Below, piece by piece: positions 19,454 through 27,987 of a DNA stretch of 64,000 bases. A model generated the notes under the pieces. That model had not been told where the DNA came from, made no database searches, and saw only the letters and a program-made list of their open reading frames with translations. The DNA is taken from contig CANSHD010000001.1 of assembly GCA_947646585.1 (NCBI GenBank), forward strand, positions 501,210 through 565,209. Direction: 5' to 3'. Every line of letters begins with the position of its first letter. Positions within the stretch are counted from its first letter, which is position 1. The position numbers and the translations under genes were made by a program. Source of the stretch: an uncultured Alphaproteobacteria bacterium. Its GTDB lineage: Bacteria; Pseudomonadota; Alphaproteobacteria; Rs-D84.

Positions 19454-20329
19454 ATGAATAAAACTACGGATTCTTTATACAGTTCAAGCTGCGTTTATCA
19501 CGACAAAAGTCCGGCTTTCGTATTTACAAACGAAAACGTGGCCGCCTATATTTCATCGGACGACAACCTGGGCGGCAAAAGCGTGCTTAGTGTCGCCGCG
19601 TCCGGCGACCAGGCGTTCGAGGCCCTGTCGGCGGGTGCGTCCCGTGTGGATACGTTTGATGTAAATTCAGACCAGCGCATTATTTTGGAATTGAAAAGCA
19701 AAATGATACGCAGTCTCAGCTATGATAATTTCATGGATTTCTTTTTCTCGCGCCGGAACATGTTCAATCCGCAGATATTGCGTCCAATAATGTCGGGATT
19801 TTCCCACCAGTTGCAGATGTTTTTATTGTCGTGCTATATGAAGGCCGGCGTGGTGCGGGATTACGCTGACGATTGCCCGTATTTTGTATCGTATATATCG
19901 GACCGGGCGTCGTATGAGGCACTGCGTAACAAAATGCCGGCGGATATAAAATTCACTCATACGGATATAACGGGGCTGTCGGCCAAGTTTGACAGAAAAT
20001 ACGATTTGATTTTGTTGTCAAATATATGCGAATCCATGTATCCGCGGGAAGAAAACGCCTTGACGGTCTATAAGCGTTTTTATAATGAAGTATTGACGGA
20101 TTTGGCGGCCCGGCATTTAAACGGCGGCGGTCGTATATGCTTTGACTATCTGTTTTCCATGCCGAACGTGCCGGATTCGTATTTTTATGACCATTGGGCG
20201 CGTGCGCTGGAGGCGTTAAAGCGTTCTTTGGGGCCGTCGTGTCCGGATGAGTTTTCATTGAGGCGCGTGCCGTCAACATGCACGCCGGGGCATGTCGATT
20301 TGGTAATGACGATGCAGCGCGGTCGCTAA
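19454..20329 (+). CDS. DUF3419/BtaA-like SAM-dependent methyltransferase-fold protein
   Basis: 291 residues. A glycine motif SVLSVAASGDQAFEALSAGASRV (about 40-60) followed by DTFDVN matches motif I/II of Rossmann methyltransferases of the DUF3419 type. YDLILLSNICE (about 175-185) corresponds to motif IV. Family members include BtaA, which builds the betaine-lipid head group, but this protein is shorter and no btaB is near. The ATG at 19454 is chosen over an AT-rich in-frame extension. Confidence 0.6.
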   Translation: MNKTTDSLYSSSCVYHDKSPAFVFTNENVAAYISSDDNLGGKSVLSVAASGDQAFEALSAGASRVDTFDVNSDQRIILELKSKMIRSLSYDNFMDFFFSRRNMFNPQILRPIMSGFSHQLQMFLLSCYMKAGVVRDYADDCPYFVSYISDRASYEALRNKMPADIKFTHTDITGLSAKFDRKYDLILLSNICESMYPREENALTVYKRFYNEVLTDLAARHLNGGGRICFDYLFSMPNVPDSYFYDHWARALEALKRSLGPSCPDEFSLRRVPSTCTPGHVDLVMTMQRGR

Positions 20330-20336
20330 ATAAAAT

Positions 20337-20412
20337 TGGCGTCCCCACCAGGACTCGAACCTGGATTTAATTCTTAGGAGGAATTTGTTCTATCCTGTTG
20401 AACTATGGGGAC
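20337..20412 (-). tRNA. tRNA-Arg (anticodon CCT)
   Basis: Acceptor GTCCCCA/TGGGGAC, anticodon stem AATTC/GAATT with loop CTCCTAA, T-arm CCAGG-TTCGAGT-CCTGG, encoded CCA. Confidence 0.95.
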
Positions 20413-20498
20413 TGCGGTGACTATTTTATTCCTCAGATTTTAATATTGCAAGTTGTAATCACCCCTTGTATAATGAGCCCGGAAAAAAGGAAGGGTAC

Positions 20499-21437
20499 AT
20501 GGGAAGCAGGCTGATTGGATACGGGTCTTATTTGCCCGAAAAAATCATGACCAATCAAGATTTTGAAAAAATTATGGACACCACGGACGAGTGGATTGTT
20601 CAGCGTACCGGTATGCATAATCGCCATTTTGCGGCCGACGATGAAACGGTTGTCGATATGGCGGCGGCGGCGGCGGCGCGCGCACTGGAAAACGCGGGCT
20701 TGACAATCGATGACATCGACATGGTCGTCTGTGCAACAACGTCGCCGGAGCTGGATTTTCCATCCGTCGGGGTTCAGGTTTTGGGCCGCCTGGGCGCATC
20801 GCGCGGCCAGCCGGCGTTTGACGTCCGCGGCGCGTGCACGGGATATATTTATGCGCTGCATTGCGCGCGCGCGTTTTTTGCGGCGGGAATGCATCGCCGC
20901 ATAATGTTGATTGGTGCGGAAAAAATGACGCGTTTCTTAGACTTTAACGACCGCAGCACGGCCGTTCTGTTCGGTGACGGTGCCGGCGCGCTTATTTTTG
21001 AGCACTCCTCGTCGGGCTACAGCGGTATTATCGACACGGTCGTAATGGCCGACGGGCGTGAATTTGACATGCTGCACGGTACGCCGGACCATAAAATCAG
21101 CATGAACGGCCCGGAGACATACAAAAAGGCCGTCACATTGATGCCTGAGGCCGCCAGCTATATCATGGAGCATGCGGGCATAACGGCGGACAATGTCGAT
21201 TGGATTATCCCGCACCAGGCGAATTTGCGCATTATTCAAAGTGGCGCGCAAAGATTGGGATTCCCGTTGGAAAAGATTGTCGTGACGGTTGACCGCCACG
21301 CGAATACCAGCGGTGCGTCCGGTGTGTTGGCGTTGTCTTATGCGCTGGATAACGGAATTATTAAGAAAGGTCAGTTAATCTTGTACCCCGCATTCGGCAG
21401 TGGTCTGACATGGGGTGCGGCATTGATAAGGATATAA
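20499..21437 (+). CDS. fabH: 3-oxoacyl-ACP synthase III
   Basis: 312 residues. The catalytic Cys-His-Asn triad is visible in VRGACTGYIYAL (Cys about 113), IIPHQANLRII (His about 240) and DRHANTSGAS (Asn about 270). FabH condenses acetyl-CoA with malonyl-ACP to start fatty-acid synthesis. The ATG at 20499 behind AAGGAAGGG is the standard start (MGSRLIGYGSYLPE). It is followed after 2 nt by ihfA, an unusual but operon-like arrangement. plsX, which is often upstream, is absent. Confidence 0.93.
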   Translation: MGSRLIGYGSYLPEKIMTNQDFEKIMDTTDEWIVQRTGMHNRHFAADDETVVDMAAAAAARALENAGLTIDDIDMVVCATTSPELDFPSVGVQVLGRLGASRGQPAFDVRGACTGYIYALHCARAFFAAGMHRRIMLIGAEKMTRFLDFNDRSTAVLFGDGAGALIFEHSSSGYSGIIDTVVMADGREFDMLHGTPDHKISMNGPETYKKAVTLMPEAASYIMEHAGITADNVDWIIPHQANLRIIQSGAQRLGFPLEKIVVTVDRHANTSGASGVLALSYALDNGIIKKGQLILYPAFGSGLTWGAALIRI

Positions 21438-21439
21438 AA

Positions 21440-21730
21440 ATGGCAACAGTGACAAGAATTGATTTTGCAAACAGACTGCGTGAACGTTTTGGTTTGACAA
21501 CCACGGACGCGTATAAAATGGTTGATTTGATATTTGATGAAATAGAGCAGTCGTTGATAAACGGTGAAGAGGTTAAGTTTGCCGGATTCGGCAGCTTTAA
21601 GATTCTGCAAAAGGCCGAACGCGTCGGCCGCAATCCCAAAACGGGCGAGCCGGCGGTAATATCCGCCCGCCGCGTGGCGACATTCCGCCCGTGCACGGAA
21701 TTTAGAAAGCGCGTTGCAAAACAGTCTTAA
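21440..21730 (+). CDS. ihfA: integration host factor subunit alpha
   Basis: 96 residues with the HU/IHF fold: VTRIDFANRLRERFGLT, FAGFGSFKI, and the DNA-bending arm RVGRNPKTGEP. The arm and its flanks fit IHF-alpha better than HU. IHF bends DNA at specific sites and takes part in recombination, replication and phage packaging or integration. It is 2 nt after fabH. Confidence 0.85.
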   Translation: MATVTRIDFANRLRERFGLTTTDAYKMVDLIFDEIEQSLINGEEVKFAGFGSFKILQKAERVGRNPKTGEPAVISARRVATFRPCTEFRKRVAKQS

Positions 21731-21759
21731 AAAAATCCCCCGTTTGGGGGATTTTTTAT
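21731..21759. terminator. bidirectional terminator between ihfA and oleate hydratase
   Basis: AAAAAATCCCCC-GTTT-GGGGGATTTTTT. The convergent genes on both sides can use it. Confidence 0.85.
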
Positions 21760-23528
21760 ACCAGGTGCGCCTCTTGCAGCAATTGCTCAAGATACGTGCC
21801 GCTGATTTTTTTCAGGCCCTGTTTCCCCAGAACTTTCAGCAGCCACGGCATGTCGATGTCGCGCAGTGGCTTGCGGTCGTTCAGATAGTAAATGCTGCGC
21901 AGCAGTACGCGTACGTCAAAGCATGAATCGAACACTTCCGGTACGCCGCGGTCGATTTTCAGCAGGGTATATACCGCCTCCATCGCGGTGCGGACCGAAT
22001 ATTCGGTTGTGAAAACCGTGTCGCGCTTTGTCTCGGCATAATTCCCGATAAACGCCAGGTTTACCGAGCCTTCCGGCACGACCAGCGGCCGGTCGCCGAT
22101 TGCGCGCGGCATAAAGTACGTTGTGATAAACGGCATGTGGCACGGCACCGTGTTGGCGGAATTTTGCGCAATGTCGTCTATTTCCGTCTTTGGCACGCCC
22201 ATGTGATACAGCAGCTCCGCGCACAGCTCGGCCCCGGTGCACTCCGTTATTTTCTTTTTTACATAGTTCCCCTTTGTATCCGACAACAGGCCGTATGTCC
22301 AAACGATAATCTCGTTCTTTTTTTGTTTGCGGAAATGCGGCTGGCGCGAAATGGAAAAACCATACAGCCAGTTGGAGTCTTTTATCGTGACCGGACCGCT
22401 GCTGACGATGCTGCCGCTGTGCGGGTTCTTTTTACAGATTTTTTCAATGTACGGGACGATACGGTCGTCTTTGAACGTTATTGTCGCCGACATTACCCAG
22501 TTCGCCACCGGTATGCTTTCACAGAATTTTTCCGGTTTTCCGAATGCCGGATTCTGGGCCGCAATGTTTTTCCACAGTGTCCAGCTGCCGCCCACACCGT
22601 CGGGCTTTGGGGCCGGGGTGTCGTTCGTGCCGTATGTTGTGGATTCCGTTATGGAACCGTTTGTCACAAACACCAAATCGTCGGGCGTCAAATCAATGTT
22701 TTTCGTATGCCCGTGCGATAGCATCTGAATCTGGGTCGCGGTGATTTTTCCGCGCGCGGATTTTGTAATCACGTTGGTTACGCGCGTGTCATAGTGAAAC
22801 TTGACCCCGCGTGCGTCCAGATAATTTACCAGCGGCGTAATCAGCGATTCGTATTGGTTGTATTTTGTGAACTTCAGCGCGGACATATCGGCCAGACTGC
22901 CGACATGGTGGATAAAGCGCAGGATATAGCGCCGCATCTCCATCGCCGACGACCAGCGTTCGAACGCAAACATTGTCGCCCAGTACAGCCAGAAATTGGA
23001 TTCAAAGAATTCCTCGCCAAACACCTCGTTTATCTGGACGTCGTTTAAATCTTCTTCGCGCATCATCGCCAGGTCTATCAGCTCTTTTATCGCGCCCTGG
23101 GTTAATGTTAATTTGCCGTCCGTCGGCAGTCTTTTGCCGCGGCGTTCTATAACGCGGGTATGCGAAAAGCTGGGGTCGGCTTTGTTCAGCCAGTAAAACT
23201 CGTCCAATACCGAAACATCCGGATTTTCCAGTGACGGGATAGAACGGAACAAATCCCACAGGGTTTCAAAATGCGCCTCCATCTCGCGCCCGCCGCGGAT
23301 TATATAGCCGCGCTCGGGGTTGTATATGCCGTCCATGCTGCCGCCCGGCAGGGCCAGTTCTTCGAATATATGAATCTTGTTGCCGCGCATGCGGCCGTCG
23401 CGGATTAAAAATACCGCCGCGGCCAGTCCCGCCAGGCCGCCGCCGATTATATATGCGGACTTTTTATCCACGCCCTCCGGCGGCAGTGGATTTGCAAACG
23501 CCTCGTAATTTCCATTGCTAAGATACAT
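21756..23528 (-). CDS. ohyA: oleate hydratase
   Basis: 590 residues starting [20 protein letters not shown] behind AAGGAGAT. The FAD-binding motif [21 protein letters not shown] (about 25-45), the family motifs [10 protein letters not shown] and [11 protein letters not shown], and the C-terminal [21 protein letters not shown] are all present. The enzyme adds water to cis-9 double bonds, giving 10-hydroxystearate from oleate. It is common in gut bacteria and linked to detoxification of host unsaturated fatty acids. It is monocistronic. Confidence 0.95.
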   Translation of the reverse strand: MYLSNGNYEAFANPLPPEGVDKKSAYIIGGGLAGLAAAVFLIRDGRMRGNKIHIFEELALPGGSMDGIYNPERGYIIRGGREMEAHFETLWDLFRSIPSLENPDVSVLDEFYWLNKADPSFSHTRVIERRGKRLPTDGKLTLTQGAIKELIDLAMMREEDLNDVQINEVFGEEFFESNFWLYWATMFAFERWSSAMEMRRYILRFIHHVGSLADMSALKFTKYNQYESLITPLVNYLDARGVKFHYDTRVTNVITKSARGKITATQIQMLSHGHTKNIDLTPDDLVFVTNGSITESTTYGTNDTPAPKPDGVGGSWTLWKNIAAQNPAFGKPEKFCESIPVANWVMSATITFKDDRIVPYIEKICKKNPHSGSIVSSGPVTIKDSNWLYGFSISRQPHFRKQKKNEIIVWTYGLLSDTKGNYVKKKITECTGAELCAELLYHMGVPKTEIDDIAQNSANTVPCHMPFITTYFMPRAIGDRPLVVPEGSVNLAFIGNYAETKRDTVFTTEYSVRTAMEAVYTLLKIDRGVPEVFDSCFDVRVLLRSIYYLNDRKPLRDIDMPWLLKVLGKQGLKKISGTYLEQLLQEAHLV

Positions 23529-23644
23529 GTTTATCTCCTTTGTGTATGTCGCAATATTAGGCGCCCTTGCTTTTTTTAGTAATAGGAGCCTTTTCGCCCA
23601 TATGAGATTTGACAATTCGTCGCATTTGTTTTTATAATGCGGCC

Positions 23645-23758
23645 ATGAAACAGATAATATTGACGTTGGCAGCTTTGATTATATTGGCCGGATGCGGCGT
23701 AAAATCGGATTTGGCCCGTCCGGGGGATTCTTTCCCGCGTAATTATCCTGTGTACTAA
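23645..23758 (+). CDS. small lipoprotein, LptM (YifL)-like
   Basis: 37 residues: hydrophobic signal [12 protein letters not shown] with lipobox LAGC, then a short polar tail rich in proline and tyrosine ([12 protein letters not shown]). Size, lipobox and tail resemble the LptM/YifL family that helps assemble the LptDE translocon. The call rests on architecture, since the tail is not diagnostic. Its usual neighbour lysA is not present here. Confidence 0.5.
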   Translation: MKQIILTLAALIILAGCGVKSDLARPGDSFPRNYPVY

Positions 23759-23799
23759 AGGGCGGGCGTGGCGACTACGAAGTGCCGCCATGTCGCGAA

Positions 23800-23884
<85 letters not shown>

Positions 23885-23927
23885 AAAATAGTGGCGACTA
23901 CGGAGCAAAGCGGAGTGCGGCAAGCCG

Positions 23928-24010
23928 CAGGCAAGCCAAATTGGTAGACGTGCTGGATTTAGGGGCCTCGGGGGCAACCCATCAGAGTTCGAGTCTCTGT
24001 ATGCCCACCA
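23928..24010 (+). pseudogene. degraded tandem copy of tRNA-Leu
   Basis: It shares AAATTGGTAGACG, GCTGGATTTAGG and the T-arm with the preceding tRNA-Leu and keeps a CCA end. However, the 5' acceptor no longer pairs with TATGCCC, the D-arm is short by about 3 nt, and the anticodon stem (CTGGA against GCCTC) pairs at only two positions. A GTGGCGACTACG segment precedes both copies (23768 and 23891), so the unit arose by tandem duplication. It is probably not functional. Confidence 0.7.
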
Positions 24011-24082
24011 TGATAAAAAGTACTTGATTTCCAGTAATTTTTATCTCATAATCCGTGGCAGAATAATAAAAGGCATAATAAA

Positions 24083-24262
24083 ATGGCATCTAAGAAAGGC
24101 AATAAAGAAGTTGTACAGCTGCGTAACAATGAAACGGGCTCCTTCTATATCACATCAAAAAATACAAAGTCGGAAAATACCGCGGGCAAGATGAAATTCC
24201 GCAAATATGACCCGAAACTGCGCAAGCATGTCGTTATGACAGAAGCGAAGGTTTCGCACTAA
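24083..24262 (+). CDS. rpmG: 50S ribosomal protein L33
   Basis: 59 residues: MASKKGNKEVVQLRNNETGS, then FYITSKNTKSEN and the end KFRKYDPKLRKHVVMTEAKV. This is the Cys-less form of L33. AATAAAATGG leaves only a weak Shine-Dalgarno. It lies 72 nt after the degraded tRNA. Confidence 0.95.
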   Translation: MASKKGNKEVVQLRNNETGSFYITSKNTKSENTAGKMKFRKYDPKLRKHVVMTEAKVSH

Positions 24263-24286
24263 TTTTCTGGCACATATGTGTTACTT

Positions 24287-24319
24287 GTTGCGGCGGGCGT
24301 TGTCCGCCGCAATTTTTTA
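24287..24319 (+). terminator. intrinsic terminator of rpmG
   Basis: TTGCGGCGG-GCGTTG-TCCGCCGCAA followed by TTTTTT. Confidence 0.85.
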
Positions 24320-24336
24320 TTCCCGATGATTATCAA

Positions 24337-24529
24337 TAAAAAACGCCGCCGGTTTTGCCCGGCGGTGTTCCGAATGCCCCGAAAGGAAGGAAAGGAGAAA
24401 AAGAAATGGGCATTCTAAAAAGTGTTTCCAGGGTCCAAGGTCCAGAGGAGAGAGAATGTAGGAGGGAGTCTGAATCCCTGGGCCCTGCGGAGGCTTTCGC
24501 ACCCGGTCATTGGTTTTGTCCCTTTGACG
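24337..24529 (-). ncRNA. candidate small RNA with C/U-rich (anti-Shine-Dalgarno-like) loops
   Basis: No convincing gene covers this 480-nt gap. On the minus strand a promoter (24536-24564) leads to about 190 nt ending in a strong hairpin CCGCCGGG-CAAAA-CCGGCGGC with six Us (24335-24366). Within it, a stem AATGCCC/GGGCATT closes a 26-nt loop made almost only of C and U (24381-24406). A second stem (CAGGGCC/GGACCCTG) closes a region with CTCCCTCCT and CTCTCTCCTCT (24445-24470). These resemble the CCUCC-type loops of alphaproteobacterial cuckoo RNAs, which pair with ribosome-binding sites. SRP RNA, RNase P RNA and tmRNA signatures are absent. A divergent 6S RNA is a weaker alternative. Confidence 0.6.
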
Positions 24530-24535
24530 AATCGA

Positions 24536-24564
24536 AATGTAATACATTATTTCTAATTTGTCAA
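24536..24564 (-). promoter_or_regulatory. promoter of the candidate small RNA
   Basis: On the minus strand TTGACA, 17-nt spacer, TACATT. Confidence 0.5.
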
Positions 24565-24747
24565 GAGTTTTGTCAAAAATATTTTTTGTATTTATTTTTA
24601 AGGCCGTTTTTGCCAATTTTCCGCCAAATCCTAGGAAAAGCTACTTGTTGTTTATACAGGCTATTTTTCATAAAATTTTTGTGAGTTAGTAATTTGTCCT
24701 CAGCCATCATTTTAGGGGGGCGACGCTAATATAACAGGAGATAGAAA

Positions 24748-24987
24748 ATGACACACGAAGATGTTTGGCGCGCAATAGAACGCTTTGCCATGGCTCATAA
24801 TATGTCTTGTTCGGGTCTGGCAAAATGTAGCGGATTAGACCCCACTACATTTAACAAGAGTAAGCGTTGGTCCAAAGAGGGGCAACCACGGTGGCCTTCT
24901 ACCAACAGTATTTCAAAAATTTTGTCATCAACCGGGTCGAAAATACAGGACTTTACCAAGTATATCGACCAAGAACCGGAAAGATAA
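24748..24987 (+). CDS. stand-alone XRE-type HTH protein (S24-repressor N-domain)
   Basis: 79 residues. The sequence resembles the DNA-binding domain found at the N-terminus of S24/LexA-like repressors in alphaproteobacteria: a helix pair with CSGLAKCSGLDPTTFNKSKR, then STNSISKILSSTG. The peptidase domain that normally follows is missing and the frame stops at 24987. AGGAGATAG precedes the ATG. It may be a natural short regulator or a truncated repressor. Confidence 0.7.
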   Translation: MTHEDVWRAIERFAMAHNMSCSGLAKCSGLDPTTFNKSKRWSKEGQPRWPSTNSISKILSSTGSKIQDFTKYIDQEPER

Positions 24988-25012
24988 CAAAATTCCAAAG
25001 GTCTGACACCCC

Positions 25013-25042
25013 GCCGCCATACGGCCGTATGGCGGCTTTTTT
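25013..25042 (+). terminator. intrinsic terminator after the HTH gene
   Basis: GCCGCCATAC-GGCC-GTATGGCGGC followed by TTTTTT. It overlaps the region where the next ORF could start. Confidence 0.8.
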
Positions 25043-25043
25043 A

Positions 25044-25499
25044 ATGGACAATCGCGCGCCCATGATTTATCCTGAAAATATGTTAACGGGTGTTCGTATA
25101 TATGCATCTGATTTAATGTGGCGCCAAATCCTGGGGGATTTGGGGGCAATATTGCTGGACGCGCCGACGGCGACGGATATAAATTTTGATACGATTGACG
25201 TGCCGGAAAAAATCTCGCCCATACAATTAAAGTCTTTGATTTTGGGTGCGGTCGATAACAGTGCGATAATCGCGCGACTGTTGGGCCCGGGGCGCATATT
25301 GCCGCGAATGCAGGCGCGCGTGGTCGCGTTGCTGTATAAAACGGGCGGAATGCGCGCGGCGGAAATAAAAGACGCCCTGGGCTATTCGCCAAATACCGCA
25401 ACGCATGCCGTTGACACGGTGATTTATCAGCTGCGGCGTACTTTTGGACGCGACTTTATCGTTAATGACCACGGGGTTTATCGGCTTGGCAAATTATAA
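25044..25499 (+). CDS. winged-helix (OmpR-type DNA-binding domain) protein
   Basis: About 151 residues from the ATG at 25044. No Shine-Dalgarno is clear because the start abuts the terminator U-tract, and ATGs at 25062 and 25080 are possible. The N-terminal half is a small alpha/beta region without the phosphoacceptor pattern of a full receiver domain. The C-terminal half (LPRMQARVVALLYK.. NTATHAVDTVIYQLRRTFG.. VNDHGVYRLG) fits a response-regulator winged helix. Its end overlaps birA. It could be an orphan or degenerate regulator. Confidence 0.6.
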   Translation: MDNRAPMIYPENMLTGVRIYASDLMWRQILGDLGAILLDAPTATDINFDTIDVPEKISPIQLKSLILGAVDNSAIIARLLGPGRILPRMQARVVALLYKTGGMRAAEIKDALGYSPNTATHAVDTVIYQLRRTFGRDFIVNDHGVYRLGKL

Positions 25500-26157
25500 A
25501 GTGCTGTTTTTTGGCAAAATCCCCAGTACGCAGACTTATGCGCATGAGTTGATTGCGCGCCGGGGCGCCGCGGACCATACCGCCATCGTTGCGGCGGCGC
25601 AAAGCGCGGGTCGCGGCCGCTATCGCCGCACATGGGTGTCGCATCACGGAAATTTGTATGTCAGCTTTATTTTTGATTGCCCGCAACGAGATGCGCGTCT
25701 GTCGTACAGGGTGGCGGTCGCCATTGCGGAAAGCCTGATATCTTTTGGCGTGCCGGCGCGGATAAAGTGGCCCAATGACATTATGGTCGACGGCAAGAAA
25801 ATTTGCGGCGTTCTGATTGAATATTCCGGTAATTTTGTAATTGTTGGAATAGGGGTGAATATAAAATCAAATCCGACTGTCGCGGCGGGCTATAAAACAA
25901 CGCGAATGGACCGGTATTGCACCGCCACCGTCATGGATGTTCTGGGCGCTATAATGAAGAATCTGGACATATGGTTCAGACGTGATTTCATCGACGTCCG
26001 GGCGCGCTGGACCGATTTGGCGGTGGGATTGAACAGGATGGTTGAATACCGCGGCGAAGACGTGGAATTAATTGGAATTAACGAAAACGGCGCATTGATG
26101 CTGCGCCGTGGCGCGGAATATATTTTGGGCTATGGCGACGAGATAAAGATGAAATAA
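25465..26157 (+). CDS. birA: biotin--[acetyl-CoA-carboxylase] ligase
   Basis: About 230 residues, catalytic domain only with no N-terminal HTH, so an enzyme and not a biotin-operon repressor. It contains IPSTQTYAHE, the biotin-AMP loop GRGRYRRTW (usual GRGRRGR.W), KWPNDIMVDGKKICGVLIE and GIGVNIK. It biotinylates the BCCP subunit of acetyl-CoA carboxylase. The start is uncertain: ATG 25465 overlaps the upstream frame, and TTG 25484 is an alternative. Confidence 0.9.
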   Translation: MTTGFIGLANYKVLFFGKIPSTQTYAHELIARRGAADHTAIVAAAQSAGRGRYRRTWVSHHGNLYVSFIFDCPQRDARLSYRVAVAIAESLISFGVPARIKWPNDIMVDGKKICGVLIEYSGNFVIVGIGVNIKSNPTVAAGYKTTRMDRYCTATVMDVLGAIMKNLDIWFRRDFIDVRARWTDLAVGLNRMVEYRGEDVELIGINENGALMLRRGAEYILGYGDEIKMK

Positions 26158-26169
26158 AAAAATAATGTA

Positions 26170-26303
26170 TTGACTTTCAATGCGATTTGTGATATTATGC
26201 AAAACATAAACAGTAAAGATTTTGCCGCACTCATGTGCGGATTTTTTTATCCCGGCGTTTCGTGCCGGGATTTTTTTTATCGCTGCGACATGGGAGGGCG
26301 AAA
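26170..26303 (+). promoter_or_regulatory. promoter and tandem-terminator leader of the phage hydrolase operon
   Basis: TTGACT-N17-TATTAT (26170-26198). About 25 nt into the transcript come two hairpins, each followed by a U-run: CCGCAC-TCAT-GTGCGG-ATTTTTTT and CCCGGC..GCCGGG-ATTTTTTTT. GGGAGGG and the ATG follow. Placed between promoter and first gene, they would block expression unless transcription is made termination-resistant. Confidence 0.75.
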
Positions 26304-26714
26304 ATGCATTTGACTGTAATCACCAATCCGGACGAAAAAAGCAAGGACAAGTATGAAATCGCCCGCACAATTTATGCGGAAACAGGCGCGACGTCGCTGC
26401 GCGTGGTAGAGGCGTTTGCCGCAATGATTGCAAACGCCGCGGCGAAATGTGGAACAAGCGCCATAGACATCGTGCGTGACCCGGCCAGATTTGACGCCAG
26501 ATATGCGTCGTCGCCGCGTCATGCGCGCTGGCACGTGTCGGCCGCATCGCCCGCGTTTCAGATGTGCCTGCGTGTGGCGCACAAAATGCTGAACGGAACG
26601 CTGGGGGATGTATGCGCCGGCGCGACGCGTTTTCATCATGACGATGAATTGCCGGATTGGGCGATGGCGCTGGGGTATGTTGCGGACATCGAGGGCATTC
26701 TGTTTTATGCATAA
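26304..26714 (+). CDS. SleB-like cell-wall hydrolase (phage lysis)
   Basis: 136 residues. ARTIYAETGATSLRVVEAFAAMI corresponds to the conserved N-terminal motif of Hydrolase_2/SleB enzymes with the catalytic glutamate, and the C-terminal part includes GATRFHHDDELPDW, also typical. These enzymes cut peptidoglycan and serve as endolysins in many alphaproteobacterial phages and GTAs. No signal peptide is present, so a holin would be needed for export. It is first gene of the operon, followed by a membrane protein. Confidence 0.75.
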   Translation: MHLTVITNPDEKSKDKYEIARTIYAETGATSLRVVEAFAAMIANAAAKCGTSAIDIVRDPARFDARYASSPRHARWHVSAASPAFQMCLRVAHKMLNGTLGDVCAGATRFHHDDELPDWAMALGYVADIEGILFYA

Positions 26715-26728
26715 AAGGGACGGCGACA

Positions 26729-26968
26729 ATGATACGGAAAATTATTCGCGGCGGTTTTTTGCGCGACCGGCGCACACAGGTTATGTCTGCGGTCGGGATA
26801 CTGTCTGCGGTCGCCGCGTACTTGGTCGGCGACAGTGATGTGTTCGCCATGTTGCAGGCGGTCTTTACAATGGGTGGAATTTATTTCCTGCATAAATCAA
26901 ACAAAACAAAAGGAAAACAACATGGACAAGATTCCAGAAAAATTTCTGAACAAGGACGGCACCGTTAA
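26729..26968 (+). CDS. small membrane protein, holin candidate
   Basis: 79 residues. A basic N-terminus (MIRKIIRGGFLRDRR) is followed by two hydrophobic stretches (VMSAVGILSAVAAYLVG and AMLQAVFTMGGIYFL), then a charged tail. Size, topology and position after the hydrolase suggest a holin, but holins share little sequence. Its last 47 nt overlap the scaffold gene. Confidence 0.5.
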   Translation: MIRKIIRGGFLRDRRTQVMSAVGILSAVAAYLVGDSDVFAMLQAVFTMGGIYFLHKSNKTKGKQHGQDSRKISEQGRHR

Positions 26969-27578
26969 TACGGATGCGCTGATAAAATCGTACGCGGAAC
27001 TGGAAAAAAAGATTGGTGCGATGGTATCTGTGCCGTCGGCCGATGCGGATGATGACGCGCGCGCGAAATTTAATCACGCAATCGGCGTGCCCGACAGTGC
27101 GTCCGAATACCCCGTCTCAGAACTGTTTGATGACGCGTCGGTGCGCGAACGTTTTCATGAAATAGGTTTAACAACAACGCAGGTTGAACAAATTTATAAG
27201 ATGGCCGAAGAGTTTTTATCGCCTGTGTTATCCGATTTGTTCGGCATGCAAAATGATGCGCGCGCACGCACCGAATTGGAAAACTTTTTTGGCGGCGAAG
27301 AAAAAATGATTGATGCGCTGCGTGCGATTAACGATTTCGGCGCGCGCTTTTTGCCGGCCGATGCGTTTGATGCATTGTGTGCCACACCCCAGGGAATCCA
27401 AGGCCTGTATCGAATGATGCAGTCGATGGAGCCGGATGTGAAAACGGAAAAAAATTCGTCTGAAAATTTATCCGATTCCGATTTGCGTCGCATGATGCGT
27501 GATCCGAAATATTGGCGTGATGCGGAACCGGAGTACGTTCGCAAAATAGAAAACGGCTTTAAAAAGTTGTATTCATAG
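26922..27578 (+). CDS. phage scaffolding/capsid assembly protein
   Basis: 218 residues, acidic and helical. MDKIPEKFLNKDGTVNTDALIKSYAELEKKIG is the typical opening of podovirus scaffolds (T7 gp9-like), and the C-terminal segment SDLRRMMRDPKYWRD..YVRKIENGFKKLY is the usual capsid-binding end. Scaffold guides prohead assembly and is later expelled. It lies upstream of the capsid gene as expected, with the H1-like gene in between. Confidence 0.8.
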   Translation: MDKIPEKFLNKDGTVNTDALIKSYAELEKKIGAMVSVPSADADDDARAKFNHAIGVPDSASEYPVSELFDDASVRERFHEIGLTTTQVEQIYKMAEEFLSPVLSDLFGMQNDARARTELENFFGGEEKMIDALRAINDFGARFLPADAFDALCATPQGIQGLYRMMQSMEPDVKTEKNSSENLSDSDLRRMMRDPKYWRDAEPEYVRKIENGFKKLYS

Positions 27579-27681
27579 AAAAAATTTGCACTTTCTTCTT
27601 TACTAAGTTTTACGTTTCATATAAAATATAAACTAAGAACAAAAAAGTTTGTTCTATCCCAAAAATGTAAAGGAGAGACGA

Positions 27682-27987
27682 ATGGCATTATTTTCATTAA
27701 AGAAAAAAGTAGCGGCGAAACCTGCTGCTAAACCGGCGGCAAAACCTGCTGCGAAAAAAGCTGCGGTAAAACCGGCGGCGAAAAAAGTTGCTGCGAAGCC
27801 GGCTGCAAAAAAACCGGTTGCAAAGAAAGTAGCGGCGAAACCCGTTGCGAAAAAAGCTGCGGTAAAACCGGCGGCGAAGAAAGTTGCTGCGAAACCGGCT
27901 GCAAAAAAACCGGTTGCTAAAAAAGTAGCGGCAAAACCCGTTGCAAAAAAAGCTGCGGCGAAAAAATGCTGCGCTAAGAAAAAATAA
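27682..27987 (+). CDS. histone H1-like Lys/Ala/Pro-repeat protein
   Basis: 102 residues. After MALFSLKKKV, about 15 imperfect units of (A/V)AKPAAKK or AVKPAAKK make up the rest, ending in KKCCAKKK. Such tails bind DNA like eukaryotic H1 and bacterial Hc1/BpH1 proteins. The gene has its own start region and two terminators downstream, so it is a separate unit inside the particle cassette. It may compact packaged or host DNA; its placement between scaffold and capsid is unusual. Confidence 0.75.
   Translation: MALFSLKKKVAAKPAAKPAAKPAAKKAAVKPAAKKVAAKPAAKKPVAKKVAAKPVAKKAAVKPAAKKVAAKPAAKKPVAKKVAAKPVAKKAAAKKCCAKKK

Noticed and set aside
24355..24684. Plus-strand ORF of 109 residues over the candidate small RNA
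   Set aside because: Biased purine-rich translation, no known motif, no promoter, and the strong terminator points the other way.
27682..27987. CRISPR-like short repeats
   Set aside because: The repetition is codon-level repetition of the KPAAKK unit in an open frame, without spacers of equal length. No cas genes are present in the window.
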